Shown piece after piece: positions 1 to 6,080 of a stretch of 7,962 bases of DNA (within the stretch, counting starts at the first letter, position 1; each line of letters begins with the position of its first letter). Location: the NCBI GenBank assembly GCA_011043375.1, contig DQYP01000259.1:1-7962 (forward strand), written 5' to 3'. Position numbers and translations under genes: made by a program. The DNA is from Thermotogaceae bacterium. Its GTDB lineage: Bacteria > Thermotogota > Thermotogae > B21-G9 > HyVt-16. The notes under the pieces are model-generated. The model did no database searches. It was not told the DNA's origin and worked only from the letters and a program-made list of their open reading frames with translations.

Positions 1-21
1 AATAACTCAAGGAGCGATTAA

Positions 22-66
22 ATGAACTTTTTCATTCAAGATGATAAAGATGATGAATTGGAGTGA
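22..66 (+). CDS. Possible 14-codon leader-type small ORF
   Basis: A short ATG-to-TGA frame would encode a very acidic 14-residue peptide beginning MNFFIQDD and ending DDELE. An AAGGAG at 9-14 lies 7 nt before the ATG. The ATG overlaps a TGA in another frame (ATGA, 22-25) and directly follows a TAA (19-21), either of which could end a gene cut off at the left edge. Its own stop lies inside the ribosome site of the next gene, so translating it could affect the kinase start. No homologue is recognised. It may equally be a chance frame in a short intergenic gap. Confidence 0.22.
   Translation: MNFFIQDDKDDELE
60..66 (+). promoter_or_regulatory. Shine-Dalgarno that fixes the kinase TTG start
   Basis: GGAGTGA at 60-66 lies 6 nt before the TTG at 73. 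An in-frame TGA at 67-69 rules out a longer protein. The following residues (MKILSAG) match the usual N-terminal strand of PfkB kinases, so TTG is taken as the start. Confidence 0.75.
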
Positions 67-72
67 TGAGCT

Positions 73-1011
73 TTGAAAATACTATCTGCTGGTATTATAG
101 TTGCTGATATTCTGGTAAAAGGATACGAGAGGCTTCCTGAACCCAATGAACTTGTTCACAGTGAGCCATTGAAATTGGAAATAGGTGGCGGTGCAACCAA
201 CGTGGGAATAGCGCTCGATTCAATTGGTGCAGAAGTCGAAATAATAGGGTATGTAGGTGATGATATATTCGGTGATGGTGTGTTTAGATTAATCAATGAA
301 ACAAGCGTTCATACAACCTTTTTGAAAAAATCCAGGAATTTTTCTACTTCCACGAGTATCGTCTTGATTCCGGAAAGTGGTGAACGTGCATTCATCCATC
401 ATGCGGGAACAAACGGATGCTTAACATCTGAAGATCTTATAGAGGCGATCGACAATCTCAATGGCGACCTTTTTAACCTATCTGGTTATGGTGTCTTACC
501 CGGGATAAAAATAGAGGATCTTAAACCAGTTTTTCTTAGGGCGAAGGAAAAAGATATGAAAATTTCCTTTGATGTTGTCACAGTGAAGGAGCTGGAAGAA
601 TACAGGGAGAAATTCATAAAGGAGATACTTCCTCTTGTCGATATATTCACGCCAAATTTCGAAGAAGCAAAGATAATAACTGGATTCAACGATCCAAAGC
701 ATTCAGCTATGGAGCTTGGAAAAATATGTAGATCGATTGCAGCGGTTACCATGGGAGAGGATGGAGCATACATATCGAATGGAAACGATGTTGTTTATTT
801 GCCACCACTTGAAATCGAAAATGTCGATACTACAGGTGCGGGAGACGCGTTTTTAGCAGGCTTGATATATGGATTTTTAAAAAACTGGGACATAGAAAAA
901 ATTGGAAAATTTGCTGCGATAATGGGAGCACTTGCAACAACTGAAATGGGAGCAAGTGCGGTTTTTAGGCAAAAGAAAAGGGTACAGCAATTCTTGAGAA
1001 ACTATATTTAG
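73..1011 (+). CDS. PfkB/ribokinase-family sugar kinase
   Basis: A 312-residue cytoplasmic kinase predicted to transfer phosphate from ATP to a sugar or related alcohol. The order of motifs is that of the PfkB family: N-terminal strand MKILSAG, the substrate-binding glycine stretch GGGATNVG at 38-45, the family strand TPNFEEA at 193-199, VTMGEDGAY at 225-233, and the C-terminal signature DTTGAGDAF at 252-260 with Asp258 as expected catalytic base in the GAGD anion hole. Length is normal for the family and no key residue is missing. The start is TTG with a strong ribosome site. It is convergent with the minus-strand operon, 36 bp from the end of the EamA gene, so it belongs to a separate transcription unit, probably shared with genes left of the window. 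The exact substrate (ribose, 2-keto-3-deoxygluconate, fructose, nucleoside or other) cannot be read from the motifs, and a link to the pentose operon is not shown. Confidence 0.93.
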   Translation: MKILSAGIIVADILVKGYERLPEPNELVHSEPLKLEIGGGATNVGIALDSIGAEVEIIGYVGDDIFGDGVFRLINETSVHTTFLKKSRNFSTSTSIVLIPESGERAFIHHAGTNGCLTSEDLIEAIDNLNGDLFNLSGYGVLPGIKIEDLKPVFLRAKEKDMKISFDVVTVKELEEYREKFIKEILPLVDIFTPNFEEAKIITGFNDPKHSAMELGKICRSIAAVTMGEDGAYISNGNDVVYLPPLEIENVDTTGAGDAFLAGLIYGFLKNWDIEKIGKFAAIMGALATTEMGASAVFRQKKRVQQFLRNYI

Positions 1012-1028
1012 CTATTTATAGAGTTTCT
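997..1028. terminator. Weak inverted repeat between convergent genes
   Basis: AGAAACT at 997-1003 pairs with AGTTTCT at 1022-1028; an alternative pairing extends inward with TATA/TATA across a 2-nt bulge. It spans the stop codon of the PfkB gene and lies in the short convergent gap. The loop is large and there is no clear U-tract on either side, so it is at best a weak bidirectional terminator. The rest of the gap (1029-1047) shows nothing recognisable. Confidence 0.25.
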
Positions 1029-1047
1029 GTTCCCTTTGCAGTACGGT

Positions 1048-1920
1048 TCACATGATTTTACTTTTGGATTTAAAATATATCAAAATACCTGTTGTGGTAA
1101 TTACCAATCCAAAAAATTGTGGAACAGTGAGCTTTTCGCCAAGGAATATCCCAGCCCATAGCATACCCAAGAGTGGCTCACCCAATAGCCCCACAGAAAC
1201 ACTTATAGCCTTTAGATGTTTGAATGATAAATTTATGAAGGTATATCCAAGAAAAGAACAGATAACCGCAAGAAGGATATAGAAAAAAAGCTCTTTTAAA
1301 CTTAAAATCATCATTACCTTAATGGGCAATTTTTTTATAAGTGAAAAAGCGAGTAAAAACATAGATGCTATCGAATAAGTGTAAAAATTGAATCTCAGTG
1401 TTCCAATTTTCTTTCCAAGTTTCTTAGCAAAAAGGAAATAAAAGCACAGTACGATTGTTCCCACCGTGGATAGCAGATCTCCAAAGCCAATAGACGATGT
1501 TATTCTAAAATCCCAAAGATTCATCAATAAAATCCCAAAGGATATCACTGCTAAAGAAATGAACGATTTTTTAGAGATGCTTTCTTTAAAAAATAGCCAG
1601 GAGAATAATCCTATAATTATCGGCTGAATCAATAAAGGTATAACAACTCCTGCAACTGTGGTGTGCTCAAAAGCAGAAATCCACAAAGCAAAATGAAGCG
1701 CCAACAAAAAACCCGAAAAGATTATTTCAGAGTTATGATTGACTTTAGTAAAAATCTTCTTATCTTTGATAATATTCACGAGAAGATAAACAGAGCTAGC
1801 GATCAAAGTTCGATAAAAAGCAATTTTCAAGGGTGCCGTTCCTACGAGTCTTATGAACAGGCTTGATAAAGATACCGAAACGACACCCAAAGCTAATATC
1901 AGAAAATGCAGACCCCTTAT
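1048..1920 (-). CDS. EamA/DMT-family membrane transporter
   Basis: A hydrophobic protein of about 290 residues with roughly ten membrane helices arranged as two EamA repeats, a family of small-metabolite exporters or permeases in the cytoplasmic membrane. Repeat 1 ends with the helix-plus-acidic pattern SWLFFKES (107-114). Repeat 2 carries the family hallmark GEPLLG near 247-252 followed by FLGEKLT. The first usable conventional start, TTG at 1890-1888, has no ribosome site and would cut helix 1 in half. Homology-like sequence (RGLHFLILA) runs upstream in frame to an ATA at 1920-1918, which sits 6 nt after GAGGTGA. I therefore place the start at ATA, with TTG at 1890 as the fallback (280 residues). 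It is the last gene of the operon, 6 nt after the kinase stop, and the ribosome site overlaps the kinase's final codons, which suggests translational coupling. Substrate is unknown; efflux of a sugar or a by-product is only inference from position. Confidence 0.88.
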   Translation of the reverse strand: MRGLHFLILALGVVSVSLSSLFIRLVGTAPLKIAFYRTLIASSVYLLVNIIKDKKIFTKVNHNSEIIFSGFLLALHFALWISAFEHTTVAGVVIPLLIQPIIIGLFSWLFFKESISKKSFISLAVISFGILLMNLWDFRITSSIGFGDLLSTVGTIVLCFYFLFAKKLGKKIGTLRFNFYTYSIASMFLLAFSLIKKLPIKVMMILSLKELFFYILLAVICSFLGYTFINLSFKHLKAISVSVGLLGEPLLGMLWAGIFLGEKLTVPQFFGLVITTTGILIYFKSKSKIM

Positions 1921-1926
1921 ACAAAA

Positions 1927-1933
1927 TCACCTC
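1927..1933 (-). promoter_or_regulatory. Shine-Dalgarno before the EamA gene, pointing to an ATA start
   Basis: On the minus strand GAGGTGA occupies 1933-1927 and includes the stop codon of the FGGY kinase. Six bases later is the in-frame ATA at 1920-1918. A TTG at 1924-1922 is also at workable distance from the GAGG core but is in a different frame from the transporter. Confidence 0.7.
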
Positions 1934-3477
1934 ATAGCAATCTTACTCAGATTTTCCATGATATTTTTAAGTGCTTCATAGGATTTTAAATATTCTTCGT
2001 AATATTGATCATAGATCTTTTTGTTCTCGAGATTCGGTTTCACAGGATCTCTGAATCTTATCCATTCTTTTATCTTTTCGTAAGAAGTCAATACCCCAGT
2101 GCCAACACCTGCAAGCAATGCGTCTGCATAAGGTGCTTCAAAATCTTCAACAGGTATTTTCATCGGAAATCCCGTTACATCGGCAAATATTTGAACCCAG
2201 AGTTTGGATTTTGCAACCCCACCAGTCATTATACATTCAGAAGCAAGCTCTAATCCTGCCTTTACCCCTTCATCCATATTGTGTCTCAGAGCATACGCAG
2301 CTCCTTCCAAAATAGCTCTATAAACATGTTTTCTGGTATGATACAGAGTCAATCCTATTATTGTACCTTTAGCATTTGGATCCCAAATTGGAGATCTTTC
2401 GCCCATGAAATACGGTAAGACTATCAATCCTTCGGAACCGGCTGGTATATCTTCTGCTTCTTGTTCAAGAAGTTTATAAGCTGAGATTCCGATCGATTTT
2501 TCAAACTCCAATTCTTTTTGTCCAAACTCATTTCTGAACCAAGTTGCTAAACCACCAGTTGTTGCAGAACCTCCAAAGGTGTAAATCATTTCATCATCAT
2601 ATGCAACATACGGATAACTCACCAATTTCGGGGTTATGTTTTCACCTTTGTGAATAACCCCCCAACATGTTGAAGTTCCAACCATGGCTACATGACTTTT
2701 TTCTTCCAAAACTCCAACGCTCAGAGCAGCAACAGGAGCATCGATACCTCCAGCTATAACAGGTGTGCCTTCTAACAATCCACAAGATTCGGAAGCTTCC
2801 TTAGTAACTTTTCCAACTATATCAGCGGATTTTACCATTCTCTCAGGCAACATGCCTTTTGGTATCCCAAGTATTTGACACATCTCATCTGACCAGTATT
2901 TTTTTCTTATATCAAAAACGCCACCAAGATTACCAGCGGAAGAATAGTCTATGGCATTCTCACCCGTCATGACATAGATTACATAATCCTTTGGTGTTAT
3001 GAATTGATAAACTCTTTTCCAATTTTCCGGTTCATTGTTTCTTATCCACATTATCTTTGTGAATCCAAAATAAGAATCCACATAATTTCCCGTTATTTCA
3101 AAGAGCTTTTCCATTGGAACATTTTTCTTTACCCACTCGACCTCAGCCTGTGCTCTTCTATCCATCCAGATTAAACAAGGTCTTATAGGTTTCATGTCCC
3201 TATCGACAGGCACACCTGATCCACCATATAAACCACTTATCGCTATTCCAGCCACTTCCAATGGATCAACTTTTGATTTTTCTAAAACTTCTTTTATTGT
3301 TTCAAAAACAGCTTTAACCCAGGTATCAGGCCATTGTTCTGCCCAGAGTGGTTTTGGTTGTATAACTTCATAATTTCTGATCGCAGAAGCAAGAACCTTT
3401 CCGTCAAGATTCACTACTATTGTCTTGGTACCCTGAGTACCAATATCTGTGCCAAGAAGATATCTTTTTTCCATCAT
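1927..3477 (-). CDS. FGGY-family pentulose kinase (ribulokinase/xylulokinase type)
   Basis: A complete 516-residue two-domain sugar kinase of the FGGY family, expected to phosphorylate a ketopentose with ATP in the cytoplasm. Visible motifs: N-terminal phosphate loop DIGTQGTK at 11-18, WMDRR at 104-108, catalytic-base region AGGIDAP at 242-248 with Asp246 expected as base, second phosphate motif VGTSTC at 266-271, GERSPIWDP at 359-367, and adenosine motif GGVAKSKLW at 419-427. The GTSTC pentapeptide also occurs in L-ribulokinase AraB, while overall length and the GERSP segment look more like xylulokinase. Directly upstream (17 nt) is an L-ribulose-5-phosphate 4-epimerase gene, so L-ribulokinase is the most sensible role; D-xylulokinase is the main alternative. 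An AGGGGGGA stretch precedes two tandem ATG codons (3477 and 3474), and either could be used. Confidence 0.93.
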   Translation of the reverse strand: MMEKRYLLGTDIGTQGTKTIVVNLDGKVLASAIRNYEVIQPKPLWAEQWPDTWVKAVFETIKEVLEKSKVDPLEVAGIAISGLYGGSGVPVDRDMKPIRPCLIWMDRRAQAEVEWVKKNVPMEKLFEITGNYVDSYFGFTKIMWIRNNEPENWKRVYQFITPKDYVIYVMTGENAIDYSSAGNLGGVFDIRKKYWSDEMCQILGIPKGMLPERMVKSADIVGKVTKEASESCGLLEGTPVIAGGIDAPVAALSVGVLEEKSHVAMVGTSTCWGVIHKGENITPKLVSYPYVAYDDEMIYTFGGSATTGGLATWFRNEFGQKELEFEKSIGISAYKLLEQEAEDIPAGSEGLIVLPYFMGERSPIWDPNAKGTIIGLTLYHTRKHVYRAILEGAAYALRHNMDEGVKAGLELASECIMTGGVAKSKLWVQIFADVTGFPMKIPVEDFEAPYADALLAGVGTGVLTSYEKIKEWIRFRDPVKPNLENKKIYDQYYEEYLKSYEALKNIMENLSKIAMR

Positions 3478-3494
3478 GCTTCCCCCCTAAAAAT

Positions 3495-4139
3495 TTATTT
3501 CGATTGACCATATCTTGTATGATACTGATTATACAATTTTCTCACTTCTTCGGATGGAAGAGGCTTTACGTTTTCCATCGCCAAAGCAAAATATGATGCT
3601 TTAGCGACTTCCTCAGCAAATATAGCTTTTTTTATAGCATCTTCCAAACTTTTTCCCAAGATCAATGCGCCGTGCTTTCTTAAAATCACTACTCCCGATT
3701 TATTTAGAACTTTTATTGTGGCTTTTCCGATTGCTTCAGAACCTACAGAAGCATATTCAGTTAGTGGTATCTCGTCTCCAAACACATCAGCGTGAGCAGT
3801 ACACAAGACTGGTATAGATCTTTCCATCATAGCAAAAACCATTATAAAAGTTGAGTGGGTATGAATTATAGAGTTCACCCAATCGAGGTTTCTGTATAAA
3901 TAAAGATGGGTTGCAGTATCAATGGAAGGTTTTAAATCTCCTTCAATTTTGTTTCCTTCGAGATCCACGATTACCAAATCTTCTGGTTTGAATCTGTCGT
4001 ATGGAACACCCGAGGGTTTTATTATAACTTTATTGTTATCAACTCTTATACTAACGTTGCCACTTGTATAAGCTACAAGATTATATTTTTCGAGCACCAA
4101 GTGAGCACGATGAACTTCTTTCTTTAAGTTTTCAAGCAC
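3495..4139 (-). CDS. araD: L-ribulose-5-phosphate 4-epimerase (AraD-like, class II aldolase fold)
   Basis: A class II aldolase/epimerase fold protein of 214 residues, predicted to interconvert L-ribulose-5-phosphate and D-xylulose-5-phosphate in the cytoplasm with a divalent metal such as zinc. Numbering from the GTG start: YTSGNVS (24-30) and KPSG (41-44) form phosphate loops, HTHS gives metal ligands His93 and His95, His156 in RKHG is the third, and Asp118 in AHAD plus Tyr210 in the C-terminal RYGQ match the Asp120/Tyr229 catalytic pair of E. coli AraD. That pair favours epimerase over fuculose- or rhamnulose-phosphate aldolase. The ATG at 4148 directly abuts AAGGAGG with no spacing; the GTG at 4139 is 9 nt away and gives MLENLKKEV, which lines up with E. 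coli MLEDLKRQV from memory. I therefore prefer GTG; it overlaps the regulator stop by 8 nt, implying coupled translation. One oddity is Ile73 where E. coli has a serine. Confidence 0.9.
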   Translation of the reverse strand: MLENLKKEVHRAHLVLEKYNLVAYTSGNVSIRVDNNKVIIKPSGVPYDRFKPEDLVIVDLEGNKIEGDLKPSIDTATHLYLYRNLDWVNSIIHTHSTFIMVFAMMERSIPVLCTAHADVFGDEIPLTEYASVGSEAIGKATIKVLNKSGVVILRKHGALILGKSLEDAIKKAIFAEEVAKASYFALAMENVKPLPSEEVRKLYNQYHTRYGQSK

Positions 4140-5205
4140 TTTTCCCATCCTCCTTTAGCTTTGAAACAGATTTGCGCATTATAAATTCTGGTTTTATTTT
4201 ATACTTGAAATTGGAAAACTCTCCATTCATCATCTTTATCAAAATCTCAACTGCCTTTCTTCCCATTTCCTCCTTTGGATGTGTAAAGGTTGACAGTTGC
4301 CACCTGAAATCACCTATTGGTGCATCATCAAACCCTATCAATGAAATATCTCTTGGAACCTCCAATCCGTATCTTTTAGCAACCATATAAAACTGCAGTG
4401 CGGTAATATCATTATAGCAAAAAACCGCGGTTGGTCTCTCTGAAGATGGTAAAGATAGTAATTCATGGGCGTAATCAATTGGAATCCCTGTGAATTCGGA
4501 GGGATGAAAAGCACGTTCATAAATTTTTTTGAATCCTAATTCCTTTCCTTTTTGTATGAATCCCTTAGCCCTGAGGATACTTGGAAGATGTGTAGATTTA
4601 TAGAGAACTGCAACTCTTTGGTGGCCATTTTCATAGAAAACTTCAGCTGCCTTTTTTCCACCATATAAATCATCAAGTATGACAGCGCTTGTACCGTCAA
4701 TTTCAAAATCACTGTTCATTAATACCACTTTTATTCCATCTTCAACGAAACTTTTTATCAGCTCCTTGTTTGATCTTGGAAGTGCACTACAAACAGGGTC
4801 TACTATCATTCCTTTGATACCACTGTTTTTCCAATCAATCAACAATTGTCTCTCTTTTGAAAGATCTTCGTAACCATTTCCAAGTAGTAATTTATAGCCA
4901 TTTCTAAATGCTTCATCTTCTGCTCCTAGGACTATGTAGGGGAATATATAATTCGTAATCTGTTGAACGGATATACCTATTAACTTATTTTTTCGTTCTT
5001 CTGCAACAAAGGTACCTATACCTGGTCTCCGATAAACCAATCCTTCGACCACAAGTCTCCGTATAGCTTTTCTAACTGTTTCACGACTCACATTGAATTT
5101 ATCCATTAATTCGAACTCAGTTGGGAGCTTATCCCCTGGTTTTAGTTTGTTTGAACTTATTAGATCAATCAGATATTCTTCTATTTTACGGTATTTTGAG
5201 ATTAT
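4132..5205 (-). CDS. araR: AraR-like regulator: GntR DNA-binding domain plus LacI-type sugar sensor
   Basis: A chimeric transcription factor of about 357 residues. Residues 1-68 are a GntR winged helix: SKYRKIEEYL, GDKLPTEFEL, recognition helix SRETVRKAI (40-48) and the wing motif GIGTFVA. From about residue 75 on it is a LacI/periplasmic-binding-type sensor with NYIFPYIVLG, VFCYND and SLIGFDD. This architecture, and local matches such as NYIFP, CYND and the C-terminal PEFIMRKS, resemble Bacillus subtilis AraR from memory, a repressor relieved by L-arabinose. The first ATG, at 5106, would remove 33 residues including the first helix of the DNA-binding domain. In-frame coding sequence continues to an ATA at 5205-5203, 6 nt after AAGGAGTGA and just after an in-frame TGA. 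That ATA aligns with Met1 of AraR (MLPKY versus ATA-I-S-K-Y). It lies 21 nt after the permease stop, inside the operon it presumably controls, so autoregulation is likely. Arabinose as effector is inferred. Confidence 0.9.
   Translation of the reverse strand: MISKYRKIEEYLIDLISSNKLKPGDKLPTEFELMDKFNVSRETVRKAIRRLVVEGLVYRRPGIGTFVAEERKNKLIGISVQQITNYIFPYIVLGAEDEAFRNGYKLLLGNGYEDLSKERQLLIDWKNSGIKGMIVDPVCSALPRSNKELIKSFVEDGIKVVLMNSDFEIDGTSAVILDDLYGGKKAAEVFYENGHQRVAVLYKSTHLPSILRAKGFIQKGKELGFKKIYERAFHPSEFTGIPIDYAHELLSLPSSERPTAVFCYNDITALQFYMVAKRYGLEVPRDISLIGFDDAPIGDFRWQLSTFTHPKEEMGRKAVEILIKMMNGEFSNFKYKIKPEFIMRKSVSKLKEDGKSA
4149..4155 (-). promoter_or_regulatory. Shine-Dalgarno that favours the GTG start of the epimerase
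   Basis: AAGGAGG at 4155-4149 on the minus strand runs straight into the ATG at 4148 with zero spacing, too close for normal initiation. The in-frame GTG at 4139-4137 lies 9 nt downstream. The site lies inside the 3' end of the regulator gene. Confidence 0.65.
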
Positions 5206-5211
5206 TCAAAA

Positions 5212-5220
5212 TCACTCCTT
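5212..5220 (-). promoter_or_regulatory. Shine-Dalgarno before the regulator, pointing to an ATA start
   Basis: AAGGAGTGA at 5220-5212 on the minus strand is a near-ideal ribosome site. The in-frame ATA at 5205-5203 is 6 nt away. A TTG at 5209-5207 is also suitably placed relative to the AGGAG core but opens only a short frame that stops at 5186. The spacing matches that of the EamA gene and of the TTG-initiated kinase at 73. Confidence 0.72.
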
Positions 5221-5226
5221 TACGAT

Positions 5227-6075
5227 TCATTTTACAGCTCCAAGAGTAAGACCTCTTATCAGATATCTCTGGAATATCAAGGCGAAGATTATAACCGGCA
5301 ACATCGTGACTAAACCAGCGGCTGATAATGGCCCCCAGGCTACTCTCCAACCAGTTATGTACCTGCCGAGATAAACTGGAAGGGTTTGAGCTGAGGCATT
5401 GTTCGTTAAAATCAATGCAAGCAAGAATTCCCCCCAACTTTGTATAAATGCCAATATTGCTGCTGCTGCTAATCCTGGAGCACTCAAAGGTAAAACAACA
5501 TAAATGAAAGATTTCACTCTCGATGCTCCATCTATATAGGCCGCCTCTTCAATTTCCTGAGGGATCTCATTGAAAAAAGATATCAAGAGCCATATAGATA
5601 GTGCTGTTGCAGGTACTAAGTAAGGTAGTATCAAAGCTAGCCAAGTATTCAACAATTTGATTTTCGAGAAAATGACATAAAGTGGTATAGCACTGGCTAT
5701 CGGTGGAAGTAATCTCATAGATATAAACCAGCCTGCTAATTTGGTTCCACCTATTTTTGTTCGCGATATTGAATAAGCTGCAAATGCTGCTATAAAAGTT
5801 GACACCAGGGAAGTTATCGTAGCAATTACAATACTGTTTCTTAGAAAAGGTAATATACCAGCAATTGAAGTTGTCGTGGTTCCAAAAGTGGATGATCCTG
5901 TACCAAGAAAATTGGAGAGAGTAAATTTACTCGGCCAAAAAATAGGAGGCATTGAAAACCACTCTGGCTCGGGTTTAAAAGCTGTTATAAATATCCAGTA
6001 TATCGGAAATAAGAATATGATCAAAGACGACACGGCAACGATATATCTGATCACATAAGTAATTTTCTTCTTCAT
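5227..6075 (-). CDS. ABC sugar transporter permease, MalG type
   Basis: A 282-residue inner-membrane permease of the CUT1 carbohydrate ABC family, with about six membrane helices, the first at roughly 8-33. The cytoplasmic EAA loop that docks the ATPase is clear: EEAAYIDGAS at 176-185 with LPLSAPG at 195-201. The C-terminus (RYLIRGLTLGAVK) is the typical end of MalG-like subunits. A Ser/Thr/Gly-rich stretch at 59-72 lies in the periplasmic loop between helices 1 and 2. The frame could extend to a GTG at 6084, but that GTG lies within the ribosome site AGGGGTGA (6088-6081). The ATG at 6075 has 5-nt spacing and is preferred. It lies 5 nt after the MalF-type gene and must form a heterodimer with its product. 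The imported sugar is probably L-arabinose or an oligosaccharide containing it, inferred from the neighbours. Confidence 0.93.
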   Translation of the reverse strand: MKKKITYVIRYIVAVSSLIIFLFPIYWIFITAFKPEPEWFSMPPIFWPSKFTLSNFLGTGSSTFGTTTTSIAGILPFLRNSIVIATITSLVSTFIAAFAAYSISRTKIGGTKLAGWFISMRLLPPIASAIPLYVIFSKIKLLNTWLALILPYLVPATALSIWLLISFFNEIPQEIEEAAYIDGASRVKSFIYVVLPLSAPGLAAAAILAFIQSWGEFLLALILTNNASAQTLPVYLGRYITGWRVAWGPLSAAGLVTMLPVIIFALIFQRYLIRGLTLGAVK

Positions 6076-6080
6076 CTGTA

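Noticed and set aside
3425..3443. Perfect 7-bp inverted repeat TTGGTAC-N5-GTACCAA at the start of the FGGY kinase gene, resembling a regulator operator
   Set aside because: It encodes the repeated Gly-Thr of the conserved phosphate loop (GTQGT), which explains the symmetry, and the half-site spacing does not match the AraR operators I know. A binding role cannot be supported from one copy.
4064..4390. Plus-strand frames antisense to the operon (for example 4064-4390, 5093-5374, 7496-7771)
   Set aside because: They lie opposite well-supported conserved genes, show no family motifs and look like by-products of codon bias.
4132..5106. Regulator starting at the ATG at 5106 (324 residues)
   Set aside because: It has no ribosome site and would remove the first helix and LPTE segment of the GntR domain, which are plainly encoded upstream in frame.
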